NCBI GenBank assembly: GCA_000721375.1
Contig: JOGW01000005.1
Location: 361,622 to 425,621 of the forward strand
From: Streptomyces sp. NRRL B-3428
GTDB lineage: Bacteria > Actinomycetota > Actinomycetes > Streptomycetales > Streptomycetaceae
Length of the DNA: 64,000 nucleotides
Direction of reading: 5' to 3'
Shown: positions 24,083 through 32,183 of the stretch, in pieces
How positions within the stretch are numbered: position 1 is the first letter of the stretch
Layout of the letters: the number at the start of each line of letters is the position of its first letter
Translations under genes and position numbers: made by a program
The notes under the pieces: generated by a model
What the model was told of the DNA's origin: nothing
The model's database searches: none
Seen by the model: only the letters and a program-made list of their open reading frames with translations

Positions 24083-24685
24083 CTACTGCCCGTCCGCGGC
24101 CTTCGCCGCCGCCTCGACCCGCTCCCGGTGCGCGAGCCACGCCTCTGCCTCGGTGGTGGCGAGATCCGACTTGCCCTCGGCCCAGCCGGCCGATCCGTCG
24201 ATCAGCTCCCGCACGATGTCGGCATGTCCGGCATGCCGGTGCGTATCGGTGAGCACCCGTACGACCAGGTGATGGAGTGTCGTGGCCCGCCGGTGCTCCG
24301 GCCACCACGGCACCTGGCCGATCGCGTCGAGATCGTGCAGGGCGAAGGTCTTGTCGGCATGTGTCCACGCCGCGCGGTAGAGCGCGACGATCTCCTCGCG
24401 TGACTCGTCCGCGGTCGCCCACATGTCCGCGTGCGGGTCGTCGCCGCCCTGTGTGTACCACCAGGCCGGCGGGTTCTCACGGAAGTACGGGCGGTCGAAC
24501 GAGTCGCCGAAGTAGCCCAGTTCGACACCGGCGAGGTGCTTCACCAGGCCGAGCAGGTTGGTGCCCGTGGGCGTCAGCGGCCGACGCGCGTCGTACTCGG
24601 ACAGTCCTTCCAGCTTCCACACGAGGGCGTCCCGAGCGGCCTGCAGATACTCGAGAAGATCTTCCTTGGGTGTCGATGTGCTCAT
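24083..24685 (-). CDS. DinB/DUF664 family protein
   Basis: 200 residues. Helical DinB fold with metal-ligand His in LLGLVKHLAGVELGYF, in RRATTLHHLVVRV and in DTHRHAGHADIVRELIDG. This is the longer DUF664 form, with WWPEHRRATTLHHL typical of it. It is likely a thiol-dependent transferase or isomerase of unknown substrate. The ATG is preceded 6 bases upstream by GAGACT, an imperfect leaderless -10. It is the second DUF664 copy in this window and sits between the TetR regulator and the macro-domain gene, all on the same strand. Confidence 0.82.
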   Translation of the reverse strand: MSTSTPKEDLLEYLQAARDALVWKLEGLSEYDARRPLTPTGTNLLGLVKHLAGVELGYFGDSFDRPYFRENPPAWWYTQGGDDPHADMWATADESREEIVALYRAAWTHADKTFALHDLDAIGQVPWWPEHRRATTLHHLVVRVLTDTHRHAGHADIVRELIDGSAGWAEGKSDLATTEAEAWLAHRERVEAAAKAADGQ

Positions 24686-24736
24686 GCGGGAAGTCTCGCA
24701 GTCGCCACTGACAACGGGCCGTGCGGGGCCGCTCGG

Positions 24737-25351
24737 TCAGGCCGGACGGCCGCCGCTCACCGAGGCCCCCCGCGTCAGGAGCAGCAGCGCGTCCACCAGA
24801 TCCTCCGCGGGCGACCCGGTGGCCAGCCGCCGCAGCTGCTGCCCGAAGACCAGCGCCACCGCGGTGCTCGCCATCCGCTCCGCGTCACGTACGCCAAGAC
24901 CCGTCAGGATCCGCGCGGCAAGGCGGTCGTACGCCGCGAAACACTCGGCCGCCGCGGCCCGCAGCCGTTCGTCGCGCCCGGCCTGGACATAGAGCTCGAA
25001 CGGCGCGATATGCCGCGCGTCGAAGGCCGTACCGCCCGCCACCTGCGCCACCATCCGTGCCGCGCCCTCCAGTTCGATGCCCTCGCCCCGGCACTGGTCG
25101 GCGAGCTCGGTGAACCGCCGGGTCTCCACCGAGACGAAATGCAGCAGCGACTCACGCAGCAGATCGTGCTGTGTGGCGAAGTGGTACGTCACCGAGCCGA
25201 GCGAGACCCCGGCCTCCTTGGCGATCCGCCGGTTGGTCAGCGCGGCCACACCGTCGTCGCCGATGATCCGCAGCACCGCGTCGACGATGCTCTGGCGCGT
25301 CGCGGAGGACTTCGCGGCGCCGGTCTGTGCGGGAACGGACGTGCTGCTCAT
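24737..25351 (-). CDS. TetR/AcrR-family repressor of the adjacent SDR-P450 operon
   Basis: 204 residues. The N-terminal TetR helix-turn-helix is clear (ATRQSIVDAVLRIIGDDGVA, then RRIAKEAGVSLGSVTYHF). The C-terminal ligand domain is all helical, with LELEGAARMVAQVAGG and FELYVQAGRDERLR. It is divergent from the SDR-P450 operon, and a perfect 20-bp palindrome (25398-25417) overlaps the operon promoter, so it very likely represses that operon and perhaps itself. TGGGAGGA precedes the ATG. The inducer is unknown. Confidence 0.88.
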   Translation of the reverse strand: MSSTSVPAQTGAAKSSATRQSIVDAVLRIIGDDGVAALTNRRIAKEAGVSLGSVTYHFATQHDLLRESLLHFVSVETRRFTELADQCRGEGIELEGAARMVAQVAGGTAFDARHIAPFELYVQAGRDERLRAAAAECFAAYDRLAARILTGLGVRDAERMASTAVALVFGQQLRRLATGSPAEDLVDALLLLTRGASVSGGRPA

Positions 25352-25372
25352 ACGGCCATCCTCCCATCTCCC

Positions 25373-25417
25373 TTACGACAGGCCACGGTTGTCGCTACTG
25401 TTCGTTCGAACGAACAG
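25373..25417 (+). promoter_or_regulatory. SDR-P450 promoter with overlapping TetR operator
   Basis: -35 TTACGA (25373-25378), a 17-bp spacer, -10 TACTGT (25396-25401), then the perfect palindrome CTGTTCGTTCGAACGAACAG at 25398-25417 overlapping the -10 and transcription start. This is the textbook position for a TetR-family operator. Confidence 0.8.
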
Positions 25418-25437
25418 AATCCGTGAAGGGTACTCAT

Positions 25438-26229
25438 ATGCGTATCGCCGGTTCCACCGTTGTGCTGACCGGCGTGACCGGAGGTCTCGGTCTGGCGACG
25501 GCGCGCCGACTCGCCGCCGACGGCGCCGAGTTGATCGTCAGCGGCCGGCGCGCCGACGCCCTCGAAGAGGTTGCGAAGGAGCTGGGTGCCCGGGCGGTCG
25601 TCGCCGATCTCGCCGTGGCGGAGGATGTGGACCGGCTCGCCGAGGAGTGCGCCGAGGCCGATGTGCTGATCGCGAACGCGGCGCTGCCGTCCAGCGGCGA
25701 TGTGCTCGACTACACCCCCGAACAGATCGACCGCGCCCTGGCGGTGAACCTGCGCGCGCCCATCATGCTGGCCCGCCGGATGGCCCCGCGGATGGTCGAG
25801 GCGGGCCGCGGCCACATCGTGTTCGTGGGGTCACTCTCCGGGAAGGCCACCAGCCGTTCCGCTTCTCTCTACAGCGCCACCAAGTTCGGTCTGCGCGGCT
25901 TCGCCCTGAGCCTGCGCCAGGATCTGCACGGCACCGGCGTCGGGGTCTCGCTCGTCCAGCCCGGGTTCGTCCGTGACGCGGGGATGTTCGCCGACACGGG
26001 AGCGCCCGCGCCGGGCGGTGTCCGTACGGTCGGGCCCGACCAGGTGGTGGCGGCCGTGATCAGGGCGGTCGAGCAGAACCGGGCCGAAATCAACGTGGCA
26101 CCCGTGGAGTTGAAGGCGCTGACCGCCGTGGCGGGCCAGTTCCCCGCGCTCGCCGAACGGGTGCAGCGCCGCTCGGGCGCGCACCGCGATGTCGTCAAGA
26201 TCGTCGACGCCCAGCAGAACAAGCGCTGA
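25438..26229 (+). CDS. Short-chain dehydrogenase/reductase
   Basis: 263 residues, classical Rossmann SDR. Cofactor motif TGVTGGLGLATA near residue 11, NAAL(P) strand-4 motif, catalytic Ser in VGSLSGKA and YxxxK in LYSATKFG. The C-terminus (KALTAVAGQFPALAERVQRR) fits the lipid/steroid-type SDR branch. GAAGGG precedes the ATG. It is the first gene of an operon with a P450 21 bases downstream under TetR control; the two may act in sequence on a hydrophobic alcohol or fatty acid. Confidence 0.88.
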   Translation: MRIAGSTVVLTGVTGGLGLATARRLAADGAELIVSGRRADALEEVAKELGARAVVADLAVAEDVDRLAEECAEADVLIANAALPSSGDVLDYTPEQIDRALAVNLRAPIMLARRMAPRMVEAGRGHIVFVGSLSGKATSRSASLYSATKFGLRGFALSLRQDLHGTGVGVSLVQPGFVRDAGMFADTGAPAPGGVRTVGPDQVVAAVIRAVEQNRAEINVAPVELKALTAVAGQFPALAERVQRRSGAHRDVVKIVDAQQNKR

Positions 26230-26250
26230 GACCCGAGGAGGGCGACACCC

Positions 26251-27642
26251 GTGGACACCCGACTGATCCCGCACCCGCCCCGCCGCGTGCCCGTGCTCGG
26301 CGACATCCTGGGCGTCTCGCCGCGCACTCCTGTCCAGGACTCCGTCCGGATCGCCCGTGAGTTGGGCGCGCCCCTGTTCGTACGGAAGATATTCGACAAG
26401 GAGATCGTCTTCGTCTGCGGTGCGGGACCCGCCGCCGACCTCTCGGACGAGAAGCGCTTCGGCAAGCACGTGGGCCTCGGTATCGAGGCGCTGCGCAACC
26501 TCGGCGGTGACGGCCTGTTCACCGCGTACAGCGACGAGCCCAACTGGCAGGCCGCGCACGACATCCTCGCCCCCGCCTTCACCCAGTCCGCGATGCGCGC
26601 CTACCACCCGGTCATGCGGGACATGGCCCATCGGCTGCTCACGCACTGGGATGGGGCCGAGGCCCCGGTGGACGTGGCCGCCGACATGACCAAGCTGACC
26701 CTGGAGACCATCGCCCGCACGGGATTCGGCTACGACTTCGGATCCTTCGGCCGCAGCACCCCGCATCCCTTCGTCACGGCGATGACCGGCGCCCTGCGCC
26801 ACGCCCAGCGGCAGACCGTCCGCCTCCCAGGCGTGGGCAACCTGCTCGCCCGGGGCGCGGACCACCGCAACGCCGAGCGGCTCACGTATCTCACCGAGAT
26901 CATCGACGACGTGATCCGGGCCCGCCGCGCGGCCGATGACGAACGCACCGACGATCTCCTGGGCCTGATGCTGCACACCCGCCACCCCGAGACCGGCCGC
27001 CCCCTCGACGAGGTCAACATCCGCAACCAGGTGATCACTTTCCTGGTCGCCGGCCACGAGACCACCTCCGGTGCCCTCTCCTTCGCTCTTCACTACATGG
27101 CCCGTGACCCGCGGATCCTCGCCCGGGCCCGCGCCGAGGCGGACGCCCTGTGGGGAGTGCCCGGCGACCTGCCGCCCGAGCCGGCCTTCGAGCAGATCCC
27201 GAAACTCCGCTACATCCGCCGCGTACTCGACGAAGCCCTGCGCCTGTGGCCGACGGCTCCCGCGTACGGGCGCCAAGCGCGCGAGGACACCGTCCTCGAC
27301 GGCAAGTACGCGATGCGCAAGGGGGATTGGGCCCTGGTCCTGCTCCCGGCCCTGCACCGGGACCCCACGGTCTGGGGCCCGGACCCCGAGACCTTCGACC
27401 CGGACCGTTTCGCACCGGGCGCCGTCAAGTCCCGCCCGGCCCACACCTACAAGCCGTGGGGTACGGGCGCGCGTGCCTGTATCGGCCGGCAGTTCGCGCT
27501 GCACGAGGCGATCCTCGTCCTCGGACTCCTCGTGCACCGCTACGACTTGAGCCCGGACCCGTCCTACGAACTGAAGGTCACCGAACTGCTCACGATGAAG
27601 CCCGAGGGCTTCGAACTCGAGGTAAGGCGCCGCACGGTGTGA
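26251..27642 (+). CDS. Cytochrome P450, stand-alone CYP102-like heme domain
   Basis: 463 residues. I-helix AGHETTSG (Glu270, Thr271), ExxR Glu328-Arg331 in DEALRLWP, heme loop KPWGTGARACIGRQFALHEA with Cys410. The N-terminus (IPHPPRRVPVLGDILGVSP) and the heme-loop ending resemble the fatty-acid hydroxylase CYP102 family (P450 BM3), but no reductase domain is fused, so ferredoxin or another partner must supply electrons. GAGGAGGG precedes the GTG. The stop abuts the stop of the convergent ester-cyclase gene with no intervening base. Likely substrate: a fatty acid or other lipophile. Confidence 0.9.
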   Translation: MDTRLIPHPPRRVPVLGDILGVSPRTPVQDSVRIARELGAPLFVRKIFDKEIVFVCGAGPAADLSDEKRFGKHVGLGIEALRNLGGDGLFTAYSDEPNWQAAHDILAPAFTQSAMRAYHPVMRDMAHRLLTHWDGAEAPVDVAADMTKLTLETIARTGFGYDFGSFGRSTPHPFVTAMTGALRHAQRQTVRLPGVGNLLARGADHRNAERLTYLTEIIDDVIRARRAADDERTDDLLGLMLHTRHPETGRPLDEVNIRNQVITFLVAGHETTSGALSFALHYMARDPRILARARAEADALWGVPGDLPPEPAFEQIPKLRYIRRVLDEALRLWPTAPAYGRQAREDTVLDGKYAMRKGDWALVLLPALHRDPTVWGPDPETFDPDRFAPGAVKSRPAHTYKPWGTGARACIGRQFALHEAILVLGLLVHRYDLSPDPSYELKVTELLTMKPEGFELEVRRRTV

Positions 27643-28098
27643 TCACACGGGTAGCGCGCCGAGCTGCCGCAGCTGCCCGAGGACATCGACGGCACCCCAG
27701 ATCTCCACGATCCGGCCGCTGTCACCGAAGCGCAGCACGAACATCTCGTCGTACGTGACGGACCGCCCCGTCGGGGCAAGACCCCGGTACTCGCCCAGAT
27801 GCGTCCCGGTCACCTTGTTCCGCGCGACGACCTTGTCGCCCTCGGCGATGAGGTCCTGGATGTGCACCTGGATATCGGGGAATGCGCGCAGCAGCGTCGG
27901 CCACACCTGACGGAACACCTCGAAGTCGGGCAGGTCCGTCGGCACGGGCGTGTGAAAGACGACGTCGGCGTCGACGTACTGATGAATCGCCTTGTCGATG
28001 ACCTCGGCATCCCCGCTGTTCACCACGTCGTGGAACCGGCGAAAGGCTTCCTTGTTGTGCGCTGAAGGGTTTTGGCTCCGGGCTGCGTCGTGGGACAT
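27643..28098 (-). CDS. SnoaL-like / ester cyclase family protein
   Basis: 151 residues, NTF2-like alpha+beta cone. Family pattern: NKEAFRRFHDVVNSGDAEVI, the VDADVVFHTP strand, FRQVWPTLLRAFPDIQVHIQ, EGDKVVARNKVTGTHLGEYR and GRIVEIWGAVD. SnoaL proper closes polyketide rings, but most homologues outside gene clusters have no known role. There is no polyketide cluster here, so a small-molecule-binding or hydrolase role is equally possible. GAGGAGAGGAG lies about 10 bases before the ATG. It is convergent with the P450 gene and divergent from the DUF402 gene. Confidence 0.82.
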   Translation of the reverse strand: MSHDAARSQNPSAHNKEAFRRFHDVVNSGDAEVIDKAIHQYVDADVVFHTPVPTDLPDFEVFRQVWPTLLRAFPDIQVHIQDLIAEGDKVVARNKVTGTHLGEYRGLAPTGRSVTYDEMFVLRFGDSGRIVEIWGAVDVLGQLRQLGALPV

Positions 28099-28194
28099 GA
28101 GAAGAACTCCTCTCCTCGCTCGTTGTGATGTGTGTCGTTCCTGGGACGAGGCCCGGGGGCACGCTGTGACATCGCTCGGCGCGGCCGTACCGGC

Positions 28195-28200
28195 TAGCCT
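28195..28200 (+). promoter_or_regulatory. Leaderless -10 box for the DUF402 gene
   Basis: TAGCCT, 6 bases before the ATG at 28207, with no ribosome binding site. Confidence 0.6.
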
Positions 28201-28206
28201 CCCCGC

Positions 28207-28725
28207 ATGACCACCGTCACCGTGGACATCCGCAAGTACGACGGCCGCCTCAGCGCCCGCTGGAGGGCGCGGTTGCTCGGCGCGGATGCGCACGGCAGCT
28301 GGCTCGCGACCGCGCAGGGTGTACCCGTGGAGTCCGCGAGCGGCGGGTGGATCACGCGATTTCCGTACGTGATGGTGGTGCCCCCTGACGCCTGGTGGAC
28401 GGCCACGTTCTGCCGGCCGCCCGGGCCCGAGATCTACTGCGACGTGTGCACTCCCGCCCGCTGGACGGCCGACGGTGCGGAGCTCCACCTGGTCGATCTG
28501 GACCTCGATGTCGTACGGCCGCACGGCGCACCGCCCCATGTCGAGGACGAGGAGGAGTTCGCCGAGCACCAGGCGTCGTTCGGGTATCCCGAGGAACTGG
28601 TGAACCGGGCGCGCAGCACATGCGCCTGGCTGCGGGACGTGGTGCGCCGTGACGTCGGAGTGGAGCCGTTCTCCAGCACGTATCGCGGCTGGCTGGCCCG
28701 CGCGGACGGCCCGGACGGTGCCTGA
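28207..28725 (+). CDS. DUF402 protein, FomD/nucleoside-diphosphatase-like
   Basis: 172 residues. The DUF402 core is visible: GWITRFPYVMVVPPDAWWTATF, EIYCDVCTPARWTADGAELH and the acidic strand VDLDLDVVRPHG followed by EDEEEFAEHQ, supplying the metal-binding Asp/Glu set. Family members hydrolyse nucleotide di- or triphosphates; FomD removes CMP from an intermediate of fosfomycin synthesis, but no such pathway is seen here. A leaderless start is supported by TAGCCT. The next gene starts only 12 bases after its stop, so the two are probably co-transcribed. Confidence 0.82.
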   Translation: MTTVTVDIRKYDGRLSARWRARLLGADAHGSWLATAQGVPVESASGGWITRFPYVMVVPPDAWWTATFCRPPGPEIYCDVCTPARWTADGAELHLVDLDLDVVRPHGAPPHVEDEEEFAEHQASFGYPEELVNRARSTCAWLRDVVRRDVGVEPFSSTYRGWLARADGPDGA

Positions 28726-28737
28726 GATCCTGATCCG

Positions 28738-29463
28738 ATGAAGATCGCTGCCGCCCAGTTCACCTGCGTCCCCGCGGACGTTCCTGCCAACGTCCGCCGG
28801 ATGGCCGATCTGGCCGGACAGGCCAAGGCCCAAGGCGCCGCACTGGTCGTCTTCCCCGAACTGGCGCTCACCGGATACGAGTTGGACGCCATCCGCAGCG
28901 ATCCCACGCTGTGGACCCGGCACGACGATCCCCGTCTGGAGGCAGTGCGCACCAGCGGCATCGCCACCGTCGTGAACTGCGCCGCTCCCGGCGACGGTCA
29001 GCGCCCCGCGATCGACACGTTCGTGTTCGGGCCGGACGGCGCGCTGCTCACCACGTATCGCAAGCAGCACCTCTTCGAGCACGAGCAAGAGGTGTTCACC
29101 GCCGGGCGCGTCGACGGCCGCTTCGTGTACGGGGGAGCTCGGTTCGCGCTCGCGACCTGCTACGACAACCACTTCGACGCGCTGATCGACCGCGCGCGCG
29201 TCGACGGCTGCCAAGTCCACCTGGCCAGTTCGCTGTACGGCACGGGCGAGGGCCTGAAGGAGCGGGCCACGGTGTACCCAGGGATCGCGCGCAGCGCCGG
29301 ACTGCATGTCGTGCTCGCCAACCATGTCGGCGCCGCAGGACCCTGGACCGCCTGCGGTCGCTCGGCCGTGTGGGCGCCTGGCGGTGAGGTGCTCGCGGAG
29401 GCGGACGACCGTACGGCGATGGTGATCGGCGCCGAGGTAAGGCCCGCGAGATCAGCGGAGTGA
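28738..29463 (+). CDS. Carbon-nitrogen hydrolase (nitrilase superfamily)
   Basis: 241 residues with the complete Glu-Lys-Cys triad: Glu41 in VFPELALTGYE, Lys108 in YRKQHLF and Cys140 in ALATCYDNHF. The N-terminal MKIAAAQFTCVPADVPANV is typical. These cytoplasmic enzymes hydrolyse amides, carbamoyl groups or nitriles; within the family it looks like a general amidase/deaminated-glutathione-amidase type rather than a true nitrilase. It is closely spaced behind the DUF402 gene. An SDR-type gene remnant follows directly. Confidence 0.87.
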   Translation: MKIAAAQFTCVPADVPANVRRMADLAGQAKAQGAALVVFPELALTGYELDAIRSDPTLWTRHDDPRLEAVRTSGIATVVNCAAPGDGQRPAIDTFVFGPDGALLTTYRKQHLFEHEQEVFTAGRVDGRFVYGGARFALATCYDNHFDALIDRARVDGCQVHLASSLYGTGEGLKERATVYPGIARSAGLHVVLANHVGAAGPWTACGRSAVWAPGGEVLAEADDRTAMVIGAEVRPARSAE

Positions 29464-29473
29464 GCCCCGCAGG

Positions 29474-29577
29474 GGGTTCGTCGCCACCCTGGTGCAGATG
29501 GCCCGCGGCAAGGGCGTTTCCGGCTACTACCGTGACGGCGCCAACCGCCTGCCCGCCGTGCACTGGCGGTCGACTGA
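29474..29577 (+). pseudogene. Remnant of an NAD(P)-dependent oxidoreductase (SDR/epimerase type)
   Basis: After the amidase stop, one frame reads GFVATLVQMARGKGVSGYYR then DGANRLPAVHW. This matches the segment of extended SDR proteins in which an HGFVPTLI.IAR.KGVS.Y.GDG.NRWPAVH stretch precedes the C-terminus. The match then decays into unrelated sequence and there is no start or cofactor-binding half. I read it as an internal fragment left by deletion. Confidence 0.6.
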
Positions 29578-29684
29578 CGGCACCTCGCTGTTCGTTTTTG
29601 TTCACTTGCGTGCCAACCGGACCGTAAACCCCATGAGTTCCCTCAGGATTCACCCGTCGTCCTGCGTCGGCCCACACAATGCAA

Positions 29685-29713
29685 GCGGTCCGCGCCGCGA
29701 CGGCGCGGACCGC
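29685..29713 (+). terminator. 12-bp hairpin ahead of the EEP gene
   Basis: GCGGTCCGCGCC (29685-29696) pairs exactly with 29702-29713 around a 5-base loop. It lies 30 bases before the EEP gene start and ahead of its ribosome binding site, so it could be a terminator of the amidase transcript or a structured leader. Confidence 0.6.
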
Positions 29714-29743
29714 ATGTACGTGTGTTGCTGATGGAGGTCACCC

Positions 29744-30823
29744 ATGGTCAGGCGTCGTGAACTACTCGGAATGGCAGGCGCCGTCGTCGGCGCCGGACTC
29801 GTCGGCGCCCCTGCGGCCGAGGCGGGCGAGCCGCGGCCCGCGCGGCGGAGCCTGAAGGTCATGCAGTTCAACATCTGGCTCGGCGGCAGCAGGGTCGCGG
29901 GCGGCCGCGCAGGCATCGCCGACACCATTGCCGAAGTCCGCCCGGACGTCGTTCTGCTGAGCGAGTCCAACCCCCAGCGGGTCGCCGATCTCCTGGCGGA
30001 CCTCGCCGAGCGCGGACTCACCTTCTATGACAACGCCAACCCGTCCGACCCCGCGGTGATCTCCCGCTATCCGATCGTCGACCGGGCGTCCTTCCGCTCA
30101 TGGTCGAAGGCCGTGATATCCGTCGACGGCACCGAAGTGGCCGTCTACTCAGGCCATTTGAACTACACCTACTACGTCAACTACCTGCCGCGCGGCTACG
30201 GCGGCGGCACCCCCGCGCCGCTGGAGACCTCCGAGTACGGCTGGGACGAGATCCCCACCGGGCCGATCACGGACGTCGACCTGATCATGCGGCTCAACGA
30301 GGCCTCAGGCCGTACGGCGGTCACGAAGACCATGCTCGCCGACGCGGAGGCCGAGCGCGGCCGTGGTCGACTCGTCATCCTGGGCGGCGACTTCAACGAG
30401 CCGTCGTTCCGCGACTGGGGTCACCGCACTCGCGATCTCTTCGACCACAACGGCACGGTGGTCGAGTGGTCGACGGCGAAGGCGATCGAGGACGCCGGCT
30501 TCCGCGATACCTACCGCCAGATCCACCCGGACCCGGTCCGCACCCCCGGCTTCACCTGGCCGAGCGACAACGCCGGTGCGGAGACTGGTCAGTTGACCTG
30601 GGCGCCGAAGGCCGACGAGCGTGACCGTATCGACTTCGTCTACTACCACCCGGACAGTCGCATCCACCTGGTCGACAGCGTCATCGTCGGCCCGTCCACG
30701 TCCATCGTGCGCAACGAACGCGTCGAGGAGTCGGGCCGTGACCCGTTCATCGAGCCGACCTGGACGTGGCCGAGCGACCACAAGGCGGTCCTCAGCACGT
30801 TCCGTCTGAACCGCCACGCCTGA
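29744..30823 (+). CDS. Secreted endonuclease/exonuclease/phosphatase-family protein
   Basis: 359 residues. The twin-arginine leader (VRRRELLGMAGAVVGAGLVG) predicts Tat export. The EEP (DNase I-like) fold shows VMQFNIWLGG at the first strand, VVLLSESNP (metal Glu), SGHLNYTYY, VILGGDFNEPS (catalytic Asp-Asn), RIDFVYYHP and WPSDHKAVLSTF (catalytic His). Relatives include nucleases, sphingomyelinases and inositol phosphatases; the target here is open. GGAGG is 6 bases before the ATG. The gene ends in a strong terminator shared with the convergent dehydrogenase gene. Confidence 0.88.
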   Translation: MVRRRELLGMAGAVVGAGLVGAPAAEAGEPRPARRSLKVMQFNIWLGGSRVAGGRAGIADTIAEVRPDVVLLSESNPQRVADLLADLAERGLTFYDNANPSDPAVISRYPIVDRASFRSWSKAVISVDGTEVAVYSGHLNYTYYVNYLPRGYGGGTPAPLETSEYGWDEIPTGPITDVDLIMRLNEASGRTAVTKTMLADAEAERGRGRLVILGGDFNEPSFRDWGHRTRDLFDHNGTVVEWSTAKAIEDAGFRDTYRQIHPDPVRTPGFTWPSDNAGAETGQLTWAPKADERDRIDFVYYHPDSRIHLVDSVIVGPSTSIVRNERVEESGRDPFIEPTWTWPSDHKAVLSTFRLNRHA

Positions 30824-30835
30824 GCCGGAGTGTGA

Positions 30836-30871
30836 GCGTCCGGTGCCGCTTCGGTGAGCGGTGCCGGACGC
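30836..30871. terminator. Bidirectional terminator, 15-bp stem
   Basis: Arms 30836-30850 and 30857-30871 (GCGTCCGGTGCCGCT on the left) pair over 15 positions, two of them G-U, around a 6-base loop. It lies between convergent genes ending at 30823 and 30894. Confidence 0.85.
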
Positions 30872-30893
30872 GCGTCGTGGACCGTTGTACCCG

Positions 30894-32081
30894 TCACGTA
30901 GCCGCCGCAAGCTCCGCCAACCGTTCCGACCAGCTGCCCTTCGCCACACCGAGCGCATGTTCCGCGAGCCGCAGCAGTTGGATGTCGCTGGTGCCGGCGG
31001 GGGCGAAGATGTGGTGGGCGTCGCGGAGGTAGCGCTCGATGGGGCGGTCGGTGAAGAGACCCGATGCCGCGTGGATCTCCATCGCGGTGCGCGCCGAGTC
31101 CAGCGTCGACTCCACGTTCACCACCTTGGCGTTCATCAACTCCGCGTCGCACGACCGGCCTTGGTCGAGCAGATGCACCGCGTGATAGGCGGCGAGGCGG
31201 GCCGTCATCAGGCGTGACTGCATCTGGCCCAGCTTGATCTTGATGTTGGGCAGGGCGTGCAGAGGCTTGCCGTAACGGTGGCGTTCCGTGCAGAAGCGAG
31301 TGGTCTCCTCGAGGAGCGCCTGATGGATACCGAGGGAGACGGCGGTCAGGTTGGCCCGCCCGTACAGCGTGCTGGAGGAGTACGCGACGGCCAGCCCGTC
31401 GCCCTCCTCGCCGAGGCGATTGGCCGCCGGGACCCGGCAGTTGTCGAAGAGCAGCTCGCCGAAGCTGAAACCGTGCAGACCCATCGTGGGCTGCTCGGCG
31501 GTCGTGGAGCAGCCGGGCCGGTCGGCCTCGACGAGGAAGGCGGTCAGCCCGCCGGAGCCCGGTCCGGTGCGCACCACCACACCGTGCAGGTCGCCGACAT
31601 GACTGTTGCCGACGTACACTTTCTGGCCGTTGAGGACGTAGTCGTCCCCGTCGCGCACCGCGGTCGCGGCCATCCCCAGGACATGCCCGCCGGATTCGTA
31701 CTCGGTGACGGCGATGGTGGGCAAACAGTGGCCCGCCGCTATGGCGGGCAGCCAGGTTCTCTTCTGGACATCGTTGCCGTAGTGCAGGATCTTTGCGACC
31801 CCGAGCTGCGAGGCCTGTGCCATCGCGCCCATGGCGCCGCTGACACGGGAGAGTTCCTCTATGACGATGGTCTTCGCCAGATGCCCGGCGCCCATCCCGC
31901 CGTACGCACCGGGGATGGTCGCGCCGATCCAGCCCTGCCGGGCGATCATGCGCGACAGGCCGTACTGGACGGTGCGGGCGTTCTCCATGGCGGCTATGCG
32001 GGGCCGTATCTCCCGCTCGGCGAAACCACGTACGTCCTCGCGGAGTTGATCGTGACGTGCGCTGGTGAAGTAGCCGCCCAT
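30894..32081 (-). CDS. Acyl-CoA dehydrogenase family protein lacking the usual catalytic Glu
   Basis: 395 residues from the ATG MGGYFTSARHDQ; a longer upstream extension is hydrophobic and not family-like. The fold is clear: IPGAYGGMGAGHLAKTIVIE, TIAVTEYESGGHVLGMAAT, VLNGQKVYVGNS, RHRYGKPLHALPNIKIKLGQ and MEIHAASGLFTDRPIERYLRD. At the position of the catalytic base, where most relatives read YEGTSEIQ, this protein reads FAPAGTSDIQ, so Ala362 stands in place of Glu. It may use another base, as in some biosynthetic members, or be non-dehydrogenating. A remarkable 12-bp repeat array lies upstream. Confidence 0.85.
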   Translation of the reverse strand: MGGYFTSARHDQLREDVRGFAEREIRPRIAAMENARTVQYGLSRMIARQGWIGATIPGAYGGMGAGHLAKTIVIEELSRVSGAMGAMAQASQLGVAKILHYGNDVQKRTWLPAIAAGHCLPTIAVTEYESGGHVLGMAATAVRDGDDYVLNGQKVYVGNSHVGDLHGVVVRTGPGSGGLTAFLVEADRPGCSTTAEQPTMGLHGFSFGELLFDNCRVPAANRLGEEGDGLAVAYSSSTLYGRANLTAVSLGIHQALLEETTRFCTERHRYGKPLHALPNIKIKLGQMQSRLMTARLAAYHAVHLLDQGRSCDAELMNAKVVNVESTLDSARTAMEIHAASGLFTDRPIERYLRDAHHIFAPAGTSDIQLLRLAEHALGVAKGSWSERLAELAAAT

Positions 32082-32183
32082 GACCGGGCCCGCAGGTAAC
32101 CGAGCTTGCGTCAGTATCAACAGAACTCCCGTGAATGCAAAGGAAATTGACACACTGTCGCAGTCATGGTGAAGGCGCGTTCG

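Larger units (their letters stand above)
29464..29743. other. 280-base region between the amidase and EEP genes
   Basis: Contains the SDR remnant (29474-29577), then about 100 bases of lower GC, and a 12-bp perfect hairpin just ahead of the next gene. No intact gene is seen. Confidence 0.6.

Noticed and set aside
27643..28098. Polyketide cyclase implying a biosynthetic cluster
   Set aside because: SnoaL-like proteins are widespread; no ketosynthase, carrier protein or other cluster genes are present.
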